The notes under the pieces: generated by a model
Seen by the model: the letters and a program-made list of their open reading frames with translations, nothing else
Databases searched by the model: none
What the model was told of the DNA's origin: nothing
Source: Flavobacterium cheongpyeongense
Lineage (GTDB): Bacteria; Bacteroidota; Bacteroidia; Flavobacteriales; Flavobacteriaceae
Length of the DNA: 64,000 nucleotides
Direction: 5' to 3'
Assembly (NCBI RefSeq): GCF_003202435.1
Contig: NZ_QJHK01000002.1
Location: 62,001 to 126,000 of the forward strand
Made by a program: the position numbers and the translations under genes
Shown here: positions 47,237 through 56,752 of the stretch, piece by piece
Position numbering within the stretch: the first letter of the stretch is position 1
Layout of the letters: every line of letters starts with the position of its first letter

Positions 47237-48703
47237 ATGCGTGTATCTGTCATCAGAAAAAATATAAAATTTACCCCGGATCCAAAAAGAGTTGTTGCAC
47301 GATATTTTATAAATGGCGATGAGCGAACCAGACAAATGATAATTCGTATCATGACGCTGAATGATAAACAAGTATTGGAAACTTTAGAGCAAACACTTCG
47401 TGAATTTGCGAGACGCCATCGAAATATATCAGCCATATTTTTGAGTCACTGTGAAAAAGTAAGAGCTATTATTGAATCCATGCAGATCGATTACGGGGCT
47501 TTGTCCCTTGATCGAAAAATGTTAATAGGTTCTTATTGTACAATGGAATATGCAATAGAATCTGCCGCTATTTTTAATCCTTCTATTATAGAGGATTTTG
47601 ATCAGACTGGTTTGGAAGCAGGAGAAAAACGTGTTATTATTTCTTTCCGTGCAACAGGAGAGGGCCATATTTCATCGATTGTTTTCAGAAGAGGAATTCT
47701 GGACAAGGACAATAACCTTCAGGTTATGAAAATCGGAAATAACATTGATAAGGCAGAGATTATACATAAAAGTTTTTTTAATAAAGAACGTTTTTTACTC
47801 AAATTATCTGAAATGCATACTCAGGATAAGTACATAACGCAAATTATGCAGGATCTGCCGGATGAATTTGAATATGCTGTTCTAAATAACACGGTAAATA
47901 GTGCCTTAAATTATCCTTCAATTCGTGAGGAAATGAGAACAGCACTAAACGAAATACTTTGGCTTGCAAAATCATTTCATGATGTTGAGTTCAAACATGA
48001 TTCGGATCTCACAGAACGTGTTATATTTCCTATATCCGATTCTGAAAGTCGTGGAATTGAAGATGCCCGCTTTGTTCGCTTTACAGATGATGACGGTTCT
48101 TCACGTGTTATGGCTACCTATACAGCTTATAACGGACACACCATATTGCCTAAACTTATCTCTACCGAAGATTTTTACACTTTCAGAGTTATGCCTTTGC
48201 ACGGTACTGGTGCCCAAAATAAAAATCTGGCTTTATTTCCAAGAAAAATTAAAGGAAAATATGCTATGCTTGCCAGAATAGATGGGGTAAACAATTACAT
48301 CATGTATTCGGACCGGGTAACACAATGGAATACTCCTATTCTTCTTCAGGAGCCCCGGTTTGCCTGGGAGTTTACACAGATAGGAAACTGCGGATCCCCA
48401 CTATGGACAGCAGAGGGATGGCTTGTTATTACTCACGGTGTAGGAACTATGCGACGTTACTGCATCGGTGCTTCATTATTTGATCTTGACGATCCGTCTA
48501 AAGAAATCGGAAGACTTACAGAACCTTTACTTTCACCACTTGAAGACGAACGCGAAGGTTATGTACCAAATGTTGTGTATTCTTGCGGAGCAATTATTCA
48601 CAACAACAGCCTTATACTGCCTTACGCCGTTTCTGATTATTCTTCTACTTATGCCGTAGTTGATATGGTGGAATTAATTGATGCTTTAAAAAAAAGCAAA
48701 TAA
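47237..48703 (+). CDS. GH130-type glycosidase/phosphorylase with long N-terminal region
   Basis: A 488-residue cytoplasmic protein without signal peptide. The C-terminal ~300 residues form a GH130 propeller: the motif SRGIEDARFVRFTDDDGSSR has the catalytic Asp of the family (IEDAR), followed by YTAYNGH, KNLALFPRKIKGKYAMLARI, WEFTQIGNCGSPLWTAEGWL and THGVGTMRRYCIGASLFDLD. The first ~190 residues are a helical extension absent from classical mannoside phosphorylases (about 330 residues). This longer subgroup occurs in Bacteroidota and other phyla; its substrate is not firmly known to me. It is probably not part of pectin breakdown, and stands alone on the plus strand with its own upstream region. 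Confidence 0.82.
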   Translation: MRVSVIRKNIKFTPDPKRVVARYFINGDERTRQMIIRIMTLNDKQVLETLEQTLREFARRHRNISAIFLSHCEKVRAIIESMQIDYGALSLDRKMLIGSYCTMEYAIESAAIFNPSIIEDFDQTGLEAGEKRVIISFRATGEGHISSIVFRRGILDKDNNLQVMKIGNNIDKAEIIHKSFFNKERFLLKLSEMHTQDKYITQIMQDLPDEFEYAVLNNTVNSALNYPSIREEMRTALNEILWLAKSFHDVEFKHDSDLTERVIFPISDSESRGIEDARFVRFTDDDGSSRVMATYTAYNGHTILPKLISTEDFYTFRVMPLHGTGAQNKNLALFPRKIKGKYAMLARIDGVNNYIMYSDRVTQWNTPILLQEPRFAWEFTQIGNCGSPLWTAEGWLVITHGVGTMRRYCIGASLFDLDDPSKEIGRLTEPLLSPLEDEREGYVPNVVYSCGAIIHNNSLILPYAVSDYSSTYAVVDMVELIDALKKSK

Positions 48704-49267
48704 AATGATCAATTGATTTTCAAGTCAGGATTTTAGTTATAAAATAGCAAGATCGTATGTATTTATATAGCCGAAAAACCGCAAAAACAAATTAAACTTA
48801 TTTAAGACACTTTTTTAAAAAAGTCATACAAAGTATTTACTTTTTAAAAAAAGCTTCTTAAATCATAGATATAAAAGCCTTTTTTGATAGTTTTTTGTTA
48901 TTTTATTTTAAATATTGATAAGTAAAATTAATTTTTTATGAATTATCTGACTTAGCAACCTTACCGAAGCTCTAAAATCAAAGTGATTTGTTTTTTTAAT
49001 ACGGTATTTTTTCAATTAAACTTTTTTAGTAGCGTTTTGGCGTATTTTGCATGTGAAGACTCATGTTTTTCTTAATGTTATAGTTACATTTTTGAAGTAA
49101 TGCCTCCACAGACTTTGAAAAAATCTTTCTGTTGAATATTGAGTTGGTGAAACTTTAGGATTAAATTGTAATGTATAATTCACAAATTCATTTGAAACAA
49201 AAAACTTCCAAAATCAAATGACTTTGGAGTTTAGTAATTTTTAGCTGGATAGTACGTAAGTTTTAAA
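48704..49267. other. Intergenic region, no gene seen
   Basis: A 564-bp AT-rich spacer between the convergent GH130 and RhaM genes. It contains a perfect 16-bp AT-rich palindrome ACTTTTTTAAAAAAGT (48809-48824) and several A/T tracts but no convincing frame or RNA. Confidence 0.5.
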
Positions 49268-49609
49268 CTATAGTTTAAATATCTGACTCATTTGAAGCCA
49301 TTTCTCGCCTTTATTTGCTGTTGGAAGTGCCTGCTGAAATTTCCACATTAAGTTTTCCCATTCCTGAACTTTTGGATTTTCTTTATCCATTTTTTGTTTG
49401 CGTTCGGGAGTAAATGTTTCGTCAACTTCCATAATCATAAACAACCTGTTGGCCAGTATATAAATTTCCATATCTACAATTCCGGAATCCTTAATACTTT
49501 TAGTTATTTCAGGCCAGGTATTATTTTTTGAGTGATAGTTTTTATATTCCTCTATTAATTCAGGATCATCAACTAAATCACAGGCATAATATAATTTTTT
49601 TGAAGTCAT
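49268..49609 (-). CDS. rhaM: L-rhamnose mutarotase
   Basis: A 113-residue cytoplasmic protein of the RhaM/FucU-related DUF718 family, interconverting alpha and beta anomers of L-rhamnose. The family core is seen in YYACDLVDDPELIEEYKNYH followed by SKNNTWPEI, with the catalytic His26, and in SGIVDMEIYILANRLFMIME, followed by an ending with WENLMWKFQQALP. It follows GH97 by 13 bp as the last gene of the GH29-GH97-RhaM operon, so it should act on rhamnose or fucose freed from rhamnogalacturonan. No rhamnose isomerase or kinase gene is in the window. The length is normal. Confidence 0.9.
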   Translation of the reverse strand: MTSKKLYYACDLVDDPELIEEYKNYHSKNNTWPEITKSIKDSGIVDMEIYILANRLFMIMEVDETFTPERKQKMDKENPKVQEWENLMWKFQQALPTANKGEKWLQMSQIFKL

Positions 49610-49622
49610 AAAATTGTTTTTT

Positions 49623-51578
49623 TCAATTCTGTTTATTTGCTTTTACGGTGTCCAATTTCTCCAAAATAGCCACAAATCCACCTTTTGAAAGACATTTTAC
49701 ATCTAAAGAATCTCCCTTTTGCACTTGCATTACTTCAGTGTCGAATGATTTATCGTCTTTACCATCTTTAATGATTTTTAATTCAAAAATTCCTTTATCC
49801 AGAAATTCAAAATTTATTTTTAATGTTTTTAATTCATCCTTGCCATTAAGTCCTCCCAAGTACCATCGATTTCCTTTTTTTCGTGCAATAATAATTTTTT
49901 CACCAGGATATCCGTCTATAAGTTTGGTCTTATCCCAGTTTACGGGGACATTTTTTAGAAACTCTTTGGGATCTGGAGGCAAACTATTATAAGCTTCTGG
50001 TTTATCAGCAAAATGTTGAAAACCAGATTCAAAAACTACTGAAAGTGCCAATTCATGAGCAAATGATGTAATGTGGGGATGTTGAGAGTTAGAAAAAGTT
50101 ACGGGAGTGTAATCCATTGAACCGATTACATTGCGTGTAAAAGGAAGTGTTGTATTGTGTTCAGCAGCTTTAGAAGTAAGAATGGGTTTATTATTATACC
50201 ATTCAGCTCCGTAAACAGCTTCTGTAGTCATCAAATTTGGATAGGTGCGAGCCCAGCCACGAGGTACTGTAGCGCCATGAAAGTTTACCATTATATGATA
50301 TTTTGCAGCATCTTTTAGAATATCAATATAGTATTTCATCATATCTTGTTGATCACCGGCAAAAAAATCGACTTTAATACCATAAACACCAATTTTATTA
50401 AGCCATGCAAATTCTTTAGCTCTTTTTTCAGCAGTAAGCAAATGATCTACGGGAGTTGGCTCAAGCCAGGATGTACCTGAATTGTACCACATTATAGGTT
50501 TAATTCTTTTGCTTTTGGCATAATTCACAGCATCAATTATATTTCCGCCATTACTCATAGCATCCCATTCCCAGTCAATAAGAAAGTATGGCCATTTCAT
50601 ATCAACAGCCAAGTCTATGTATGTTATCACTTTTTCATAATCTTTAGATCCGTGATTGTTGGCCCAGTAAATCCAGGAAACGGCTCCCGGTTTTATCCAG
50701 TTCGTTTCTTTTAATTTATTAGGTTCGCTAACATCAGTGATCAAAGTTGATTCAACTATATCTGACAATTCTCCAATGATTAGTGTATGCCATTGAGAAT
50801 TCCATGGCAAGATTGTTTTAATTCCGTTTTGTTTAAAATCATCTCTGGGTGAAGCATAATTAACTTTGTATTCATCTGAGTTTTTAGAGTTGTTTAATTT
50901 TGTAGCACAATTATTTTCTGAAATATTAGCTTCAGAAATCAAAACCCAAACAGGATTATTATTTACTTTGAATAAAGCTGGAAACCCCCACTCCATATTA
51001 TTGCTATTTGCTGTCTTACCTGTATCTGAAAAAGGGAAAAAATCTTCATAAGATTCTGTATATGACTGCAGCCAGCGATTAGTAGCTGGTGGAAAAACAT
51101 AAGTGGTGCTTTCATCTACAATATTAATCAATGAATTGGTTTTATTGGTGAATTCATAACGAAATGCTACACCATCATTATAAACCCTAAAAGCAATATT
51201 TAACGGTTGGTTATTAGAATTAACATATTTAAAAACTTTTTCAGTTCCAAAATTATTACACATTTTTTGTTTACCACAAATCATTTCATATTTCTGGCTT
51301 ATTTGTTTTGTTTTGGATTCGTTTACTAATTTCAAATTATCTGTAAATTGCTGATCCTCTCTTAAAATACCCATTGGTGAGTTTGGCATTACTTCTATAT
51401 ATTCTAATTTGTTTTTATATAAAATCTTGAAATGTACTTGTCCATAACAACTATCATCTGTTGCTTTTTTTGAAGCAATAATTACCTTAATCTTTTTATT
51501 TGGGGATAAAATTTCTTGCGCATTTATTGTAAATACAGAAGAGATAAAGAGATAGAGTGATAAATAAATAAATTTCAT
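49623..51578 (-). CDS. GH97 alpha-galactosidase-like enzyme
   Basis: A 651-residue exported enzyme (signal peptide 1-20, ending in INAQE). The N-terminal super-sandwich starts LSPNKKIKVIIASKK; the catalytic TIM barrel has WIKPGAVSWIYWANN, FLIDWEWDAM, and GIKVDFFAGD with Asp404 at the nucleophile position of the retaining branch, then MVNFHGATVPRGWARTYPNL and MTTEAVYGAEWY. Retaining GH97 enzymes are mostly alpha-galactosidases, while SusB-like inverting members are alpha-glucosidases. A retaining alpha-galactosidase acting on pectin side chains is therefore the best reading. The gene follows GH29 by 81 bp and precedes RhaM in an apparent operon. Confidence 0.9.
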   Translation of the reverse strand: MKFIYLSLYLFISSVFTINAQEILSPNKKIKVIIASKKATDDSCYGQVHFKILYKNKLEYIEVMPNSPMGILREDQQFTDNLKLVNESKTKQISQKYEMICGKQKMCNNFGTEKVFKYVNSNNQPLNIAFRVYNDGVAFRYEFTNKTNSLINIVDESTTYVFPPATNRWLQSYTESYEDFFPFSDTGKTANSNNMEWGFPALFKVNNNPVWVLISEANISENNCATKLNNSKNSDEYKVNYASPRDDFKQNGIKTILPWNSQWHTLIIGELSDIVESTLITDVSEPNKLKETNWIKPGAVSWIYWANNHGSKDYEKVITYIDLAVDMKWPYFLIDWEWDAMSNGGNIIDAVNYAKSKRIKPIMWYNSGTSWLEPTPVDHLLTAEKRAKEFAWLNKIGVYGIKVDFFAGDQQDMMKYYIDILKDAAKYHIMVNFHGATVPRGWARTYPNLMTTEAVYGAEWYNNKPILTSKAAEHNTTLPFTRNVIGSMDYTPVTFSNSQHPHITSFAHELALSVVFESGFQHFADKPEAYNSLPPDPKEFLKNVPVNWDKTKLIDGYPGEKIIIARKKGNRWYLGGLNGKDELKTLKINFEFLDKGIFELKIIKDGKDDKSFDTEVMQVQKGDSLDVKCLSKGGFVAILEKLDTVKANKQN

Positions 51579-51659
51579 TGATTTTGCTTTGAGGTTTTTA
51601 TATGAGATGCTTAAATTAAGAAGTCTTACATTTATTATTTTGCCAGCCGTTTTTTTAAT

Positions 51660-53303
51660 TTAAATTATTTCCAAGGCATTAGCATAAGAAGCTTCTGGTT
51701 TTTGATTTGGAAAATAGACTTCCAAAGCTGCTTCATTTTGTACAAAATGCAGTTTCTCACCTGTACTTACTAATCTAACTTGTTTTATTTTTTTTGTATA
51801 CAGCAAAGATGATTTTCCTAAACTTTTAATAACCGCAGTACCCTTCTCTGGCCAGGCCATTACGGTAGCATACAGTTTTTTATCTTTTTGAGCAAAACGA
51901 ATATCCTCAGCTGTATATGGTTTGCCTTTTCCTTCATTAAATCCCTGAGCAGTTAAAGCTCCTGCACTTTCTTGTTGTGGACCTTCGCCAAATATCTTCC
52001 AGGGACGGGTACCATAAATACTTTTGCTGTTCAGTTTCATCCAAATGCCAATTTCCCTCACAATTTCACGTTCTAATTCATCAATACTTCCATCGCCACG
52101 GACAGGAATATTCAGCATTAAATTTCCGTTTTTACTAACCACATCTATTAAGGTATGAATAACTGTTTTAGCAGACTTATAACGTTTGTTATTGTAAACA
52201 CTACGATCGTAATGCCAGTTACCAATGCAGGTATCTGTTTGCCAGGGCAAAGGTTCTATACTATTGCTCTGACCTTTTTCGATATCCCAAACTATGGCTT
52301 TACGCTGTTGCTCATTTAATATTTTTCCTGTTATTACTGTCTGAACTGTTTTATTTTTCTTTAAACTTTTATTGTATAAATGTGCAGCAATACGCAAACC
52401 TGCATCATTTACAGGCCACAAAGGCAAAGCCGTATCGTCAAAATAAACCAGATCTGGATTGTATTTATCAATTAAATCAATCGTTCTGTCATGAAATTTT
52501 TCACAATAAGCCAGCGATGGTAAAGAGGCTCCATCAGCCCAATCCCATTGACTGTGTACAGATGATTTATCAGAAGGTTTCGCACTTAACTCATGATTTT
52601 GAGCATACAATTCCTGAGGGTCTAAACCTTCCCACCAGGTGCCTGTACCATCAGCCTTCGTTAGTTTTCCATCATAAGGTATGTTTGCTAAAGGACCACT
52701 TTTGTCTGCACCCTGCGAAGTATCAAACCAATTCCAGGCATGAGCTGCATGAACACTTACCGCAAATGGCAATCCTGCTTTCCGGGCTGCTTTTTCCCAA
52801 CCGCCAATAATATCTTTTTTGGGCCCTATTTTAGTTGAATTCCACTCAGGCTGGTATTTGCTGTCATACAAGTCCAGATTATCATGATGATTCGCCATTG
52901 CCATAAAATACCTGGCTCCGGCATCTTTATATAAATTGACTAATTCTTCCGGATTCCAATTGTCAGCTTTCCATACATTTATTACATCTTTAAAGCCAAA
53001 TTTGGAAGGATGACCGTATTTATCGACATGAAATTTATATTGTCGGGAACCCTCTTCATACATACCTCTACCGTACCAGTCTCCTGCTTCCGGCTCACAT
53101 TGTGGCCCCCAATGAGCCCACATTCCAAATTTAGCATCCCGAAACCAGTCCGGAACTACATATTTAGCAAGAGAATCCCAATTGGGTTCAAAAGGATTTT
53201 TGGCTATGGTGGCATCAAGGATATATGATTTACCAAATAAGGGTGACAAATAAATTCCGGCAAGTGCTGTCGCACCAAGTTTTAAGGCATTTCTTCTGTT
53301 CAT
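51660..53303 (-). CDS. GH29 alpha-L-fucosidase with Tat-like signal
   Basis: I start at the ATG at 53303 (MNRRNALKLGATALAG), which gives a twin-arginine-like N-terminus (RRNALKLG) with a hydrophobic stretch; 23 extra residues further upstream look like read-through. The 547-residue enzyme shows GH29 features: WFRDAKFGMWAHWGPQ, GARYFMAMANHHDNLDLYDS, FAVSVHAAHAWNWFD, and NPDLVYFDDTALPLW with the nucleophile Asp, followed by a C-terminal beta domain. It would remove fucose from pectin or other side chains. The divergent AraC gene 263 bp away probably controls this operon with GH97 and RhaM. Confidence 0.88.
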   Translation of the reverse strand: MNRRNALKLGATALAGIYLSPLFGKSYILDATIAKNPFEPNWDSLAKYVVPDWFRDAKFGMWAHWGPQCEPEAGDWYGRGMYEEGSRQYKFHVDKYGHPSKFGFKDVINVWKADNWNPEELVNLYKDAGARYFMAMANHHDNLDLYDSKYQPEWNSTKIGPKKDIIGGWEKAARKAGLPFAVSVHAAHAWNWFDTSQGADKSGPLANIPYDGKLTKADGTGTWWEGLDPQELYAQNHELSAKPSDKSSVHSQWDWADGASLPSLAYCEKFHDRTIDLIDKYNPDLVYFDDTALPLWPVNDAGLRIAAHLYNKSLKKNKTVQTVITGKILNEQQRKAIVWDIEKGQSNSIEPLPWQTDTCIGNWHYDRSVYNNKRYKSAKTVIHTLIDVVSKNGNLMLNIPVRGDGSIDELEREIVREIGIWMKLNSKSIYGTRPWKIFGEGPQQESAGALTAQGFNEGKGKPYTAEDIRFAQKDKKLYATVMAWPEKGTAVIKSLGKSSLLYTKKIKQVRLVSTGEKLHFVQNEAALEVYFPNQKPEASYANALEII

Positions 53304-53481
53304 ATTTAAACGTTTTGGGTAAATATTTATGCATTTCCGTTTTTGGTCGTAAATAAAATTAAAAAAGAACAATTCTTAATCGCTACTATCATAGGTTGCT
53401 TAAAGTGAATTGATGAAAAATTAATATAAAAATTATAGCATTCTTAATTTTATTTACATATTTAAAACAATTATATTTACA

Positions 53482-53511
53482 AAAATAACAGATTATTGAT
53501 TCTGTTATTTT
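53482..53511. promoter_or_regulatory. Perfect 11-bp inverted repeat in GH29/AraC divergent region
   Basis: The sequence AAAATAACAGA is followed after TTATTGAT by its exact reverse complement TCTGTTATTTT. It overlaps a minus-strand TATTTTTG -7-like box (53480-53487) of the GH29 operon and lies 56 bp before the AraC start. It is a strong operator candidate, or a stem in a short leader. Confidence 0.45.
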
Positions 53512-53566
53512 ATACAAAAACGCTTTTCTATTATTCAAAAACGATTATTATTCAAATCTGATTGGT

Positions 53567-54445
53567 ATGCCTTCCAATATTTTAAAATATAATTTCTCCA
53601 TTTTGCATATTGACTATGTGAAACTTAATAATAAATGGAATTACGACAATGTAATCAGTCCTTATTATCGTTTGTATTATATAGATCAAGGAACAGGTTC
53701 GGTATCAGATAGTTCTGGGAAATTAATTCTGGAGACCGGTTATCTTTATCTGATTCCGAGTTTTACACTTTGCAACCTGAATTGCGAAGAATTTATGAGC
53801 CAGTTTTTTATTCAGTTTTTTGAAGAATCACCTGATGGAATTTCTTTGTTTAACAACCATAGAAATGTCATAAAGCTTAAAGCTGATGATATGGACATTG
53901 CCCTTATAAAAAAAATGCATCAAAACAATCCCGGAAGAGGTATTAACCGGTCTGATAATCCAAAAGTCTATGAAAAAGAAGCCTATTATAAAGAATATCG
54001 TGCCCTTAATGATAAAATGAAAATACACCAAAAGTTTGAAAACCAGGGAATCCTTCTTCAATTAATTTCAAAATTCCTGAATTCCTCCAGCTTCAGATCC
54101 AACTATCCACAAATAACATCCTCAAAAATATTAGATACTATGAGTTATATACAACTGCATTTAGATGAGAATCTTACGGTGGTAGAACTGGCAAAAAGAG
54201 TCAATCAGAGCAAAGACTACTTTTCTAAACAATTCCTGCTTCATACTGGTGAAAGGCCTTTAAACTACATCCACAAAAAAAAGATTGAAAGGGCACAATA
54301 TCTTATTGCAACGACTAATAAAACATTTATTGAAATCGCTATCGATACAGGTTTTGCCAATCTGCCACACTTTTCTAAAATATTTAAACAAATAGTAAGT
54401 ATTACACCAGGTGCATATCGTAATCAGAATACAGACTTAAAATGA
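53567..54445 (+). CDS. AraC-family transcriptional regulator
   Basis: A 292-residue regulator. The N-terminal cupin-like sensor domain (about 5-165; YYRLYYIDQGTGSV, ETGYLYLIPSFTLCN) is linked to a C-terminal AraC domain with both helix-turn-helix motifs: LTVVELAKRVNQSKDYFSKQ and FIEIAIDTGFANLPHFSKIF, ending KQIVSITPGAYR. It is divergent from GH29-GH97-RhaM and convergent with GH51. It very likely governs the GH29 operon and may respond to a sugar such as fucose, galactose or rhamnose (inference). The 263-bp divergent region holds a perfect inverted repeat. Confidence 0.9.
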   Translation: MPSNILKYNFSILHIDYVKLNNKWNYDNVISPYYRLYYIDQGTGSVSDSSGKLILETGYLYLIPSFTLCNLNCEEFMSQFFIQFFEESPDGISLFNNHRNVIKLKADDMDIALIKKMHQNNPGRGINRSDNPKVYEKEAYYKEYRALNDKMKIHQKFENQGILLQLISKFLNSSSFRSNYPQITSSKILDTMSYIQLHLDENLTVVELAKRVNQSKDYFSKQFLLHTGERPLNYIHKKKIERAQYLIATTNKTFIEIAIDTGFANLPHFSKIFKQIVSITPGAYRNQNTDLK

Positions 54446-54541
54446 ATCTTTGTTTTGGTAAACTTGGTATCCTTTTAAAAGGGTATTTACAGGATTGAAT
54501 TGTAAAAGTTAAATAACTGGTAATTATTTTTTTATAACTTA

Positions 54542-56527
54542 TTATTTCAGTTTTAACTTTAAAATAACTACTGAATAAACAGGTAAATTTACGGATGCTT
54601 TATCCCCTTTTAAATTGTAGTTTTTTTCGATTGGGCTTATTTTTTTAGGTTCAGTAAAAGTATTTTCATCTTGTAAATTCGGACTTGAAAGTGTAATTAT
54701 CGTCCCTTTAGATGATACTTTACTTCCTTTTAAATCAATTGTAATATCTTGTGTTTTTACCGCTGTATTTACCAGTTTTATAATAACTTCTTTTGTATTT
54801 AGATCTTTTACTGCAGATGCATACAAATCATTTTGTCCGGTTAACGGTTTTCCTTCTTTGGTAATATTTAATAAATCGGTTCCTTTATTGGTTGAAAATA
54901 ATTTTTGAACATAATAATTAGCCGAACCATACGCCTGTAAATTATTGAACCAAATCATATCTGGTGTCCATTGCCAGGCCTCTTCATGAGCCATTAGCGG
55001 AGCATAAGAAGTCATGTTTACTATTTCGGCGTTTCTCTCCAAACCTGTCATAAAAGCAGCCTCAGAAAAGGCACATTCCCAATTGTTCCTGTTATTTGGG
55101 TTGGCGCCAGAAACACTTTGGGCAGCATATTCTCCGGCAAATATTTTTGGACCTTTTCGATCGTAATTATCATAGCGTGATGCATTTTCTCTGAACCATT
55201 GCGGACTTTTGTAATAATGTTCGTCGATCAGTTCGGCATTTAGTTTTTTAAGTTCCTGCATAGCAAAATCAAAATGTTCTCCATCCGGAGATGGTCCGCT
55301 TCCTGAAACGATGATAATGTCCGGGTATTTGGCTTTGATTGCTTTTTCAAAAACTTTATATCTTTCGATATAATCCGGTCCCCATTGTTCATTTCCAACA
55401 CCAATATATTTTAGGTTAAAAGGTTTCGGATGTCCCATATCTGAACGAATTATCCCCCAGGTTGTCTCTTCTGAACCATTTGCAAACTCAATTAGATCTA
55501 AAGCATCCTGAATATAAGGATCAAGTTCTTCTATCGGAGTCAACTCCCCTGTATTGTACTGACAGGCCATTCCACAGCTTAAGATAGGTAATGGAGTAGC
55601 ACCAATGTCTTCCGAAAGCTGAAAATATTCATAAAATCCAAGTCCGAAACTTTGAAAATAATCCGGTGTCTGCTTATGGCCGAACTCTACATTCCAGCGG
55701 TTCATCATCGTTCTTCTGTCTTCAATATCGCCTATTGATTTTTTCCATTGGTAACGGTCTGCCAAAGTTCGTCCTTCTACAATACAACCACCCGGGAAAC
55801 GCAAAAAACCAGGCTTCATATCATACAAAAGTTGTACAAGATCTTTTCGTAAACCATTCTTTCTGTTTTTCCAGGTATCGTCGGGAAACAATGAAACCAT
55901 ATCGAGATCAATTGTTCCTGTTCCTTCAAAAGTAATTTTTAGTTTGGCTTTTGCCTCAGTCTGATTTGCAGTAAATTGTGCTGAATAATTCTCCCATTCA
56001 TCTGATGTTGGGACAATAATGGTTTCACCGATTACTTTTTTATCTTTATCTATAAGCTGAATAATTATTTTTTTGATTGCTCCATTGTGGTTGGCTGCCT
56101 TTAAAGAAAGATTGTATTTGGTCTCTTTTTTCACCCCTATTCCTCTGAAACCATCGTTTATTATTGCATATCCTTTGTCATCATTTATAAGAATCCGGCA
56201 AAAATTAGGATTGGTTTCATTTTCTGATACTTTAATAGGTGTTGCTATGCCCGAATTCATATTCAAAGATGCTCTTTTTGTATTAGGCTGCTCCCATCCC
56301 ATCAAAGGTTTTTCAAATTCAAAAGATCTGTTTTTAATCATTTCAGCATACAATCCGCCATCTGCTGCAAAGTTGATGTCTTCAAAAAACAAACCAAACA
56401 TCGTTGGCTGAATCTTAGTTATGCTTTTGGCAACATCGACTTCTAAAGTTGTTTTTTGAGCATGCATGCAGATGCCATTGAATAACAAACCGCCAATGAT
56501 GATTTTTGTAATTATATTGTTTTTCAT
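54542..56527 (-). CDS. GH51 alpha-L-arabinofuranosidase
   Basis: A 661-residue exported enzyme (signal peptide 1-23) removing arabinose from arabinan or arabinogalactan side chains. After the start KTTLEVDVAKSITKIQPTMF comes a CBM4/9-like insert (about 60-200, SGIATPIKVSENETNP), the TIM barrel with FLRFPGGCIVEGRT, the acid/base Glu in YIGVGNEQWGPDY, the nucleophile Glu in KIFAGEYAAQS, and a C-terminal beta domain. All features are canonical. It sits 225 bp after the GH28 gene on the same strand and is convergent with the AraC gene. A role in arabinan side-chain removal of pectin is inferred. Confidence 0.93.
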   Translation of the reverse strand: MKNNIITKIIIGGLLFNGICMHAQKTTLEVDVAKSITKIQPTMFGLFFEDINFAADGGLYAEMIKNRSFEFEKPLMGWEQPNTKRASLNMNSGIATPIKVSENETNPNFCRILINDDKGYAIINDGFRGIGVKKETKYNLSLKAANHNGAIKKIIIQLIDKDKKVIGETIIVPTSDEWENYSAQFTANQTEAKAKLKITFEGTGTIDLDMVSLFPDDTWKNRKNGLRKDLVQLLYDMKPGFLRFPGGCIVEGRTLADRYQWKKSIGDIEDRRTMMNRWNVEFGHKQTPDYFQSFGLGFYEYFQLSEDIGATPLPILSCGMACQYNTGELTPIEELDPYIQDALDLIEFANGSEETTWGIIRSDMGHPKPFNLKYIGVGNEQWGPDYIERYKVFEKAIKAKYPDIIIVSGSGPSPDGEHFDFAMQELKKLNAELIDEHYYKSPQWFRENASRYDNYDRKGPKIFAGEYAAQSVSGANPNNRNNWECAFSEAAFMTGLERNAEIVNMTSYAPLMAHEEAWQWTPDMIWFNNLQAYGSANYYVQKLFSTNKGTDLLNITKEGKPLTGQNDLYASAVKDLNTKEVIIKLVNTAVKTQDITIDLKGSKVSSKGTIITLSSPNLQDENTFTEPKKISPIEKNYNLKGDKASVNLPVYSVVILKLKLK

Positions 56528-56676
56528 TTATATAATAGTTGATTTTTTAAGGCTAATTTATCCAAACTTTTATCATTTTGAGCAGAAAGATTAAGTTTTT
56601 TTCCAATATCGTTCCACTGTTCGTTACATACGGAGTACTCTAAACTATGGTTCAAATGGGTTTCAAATAAAGCAAT

Positions 56677-56703
56677 CTTATGTGCCGAAAGACGGCACAT
56701 AAG
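56677..56703 (-). terminator. Strong hairpin after GH28
   Basis: Perfect 11-bp stem CTTATGTGCCG / CGGCACATAAG with a 5-base loop, about 50 bp past the GH28 stop. The T tract on the minus strand is weak (ATTGCTTTATTTG), so it may be a terminator, an attenuator or an RNA-processing stem. Confidence 0.5.
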
Positions 56704-56752
56704 AATTTTCACTTCTTTTGGGGGCTAAAGTGAAATATTTTGCTTTTTGGGT

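Noticed and set aside
54446..54541. Imperfect palindrome TATCCTTTTAAAAGGGTA between AraC and GH51 as a bidirectional terminator
   Set aside because: The stem is AT-rich and imperfect without a proper T tract; support is too weak.
56524..56712. 62-residue minus-strand frame between GH28 and GH51
   Set aside because: It is formed partly by a hairpin palindrome and overlaps the GH51 start codon, with no recognisable family.
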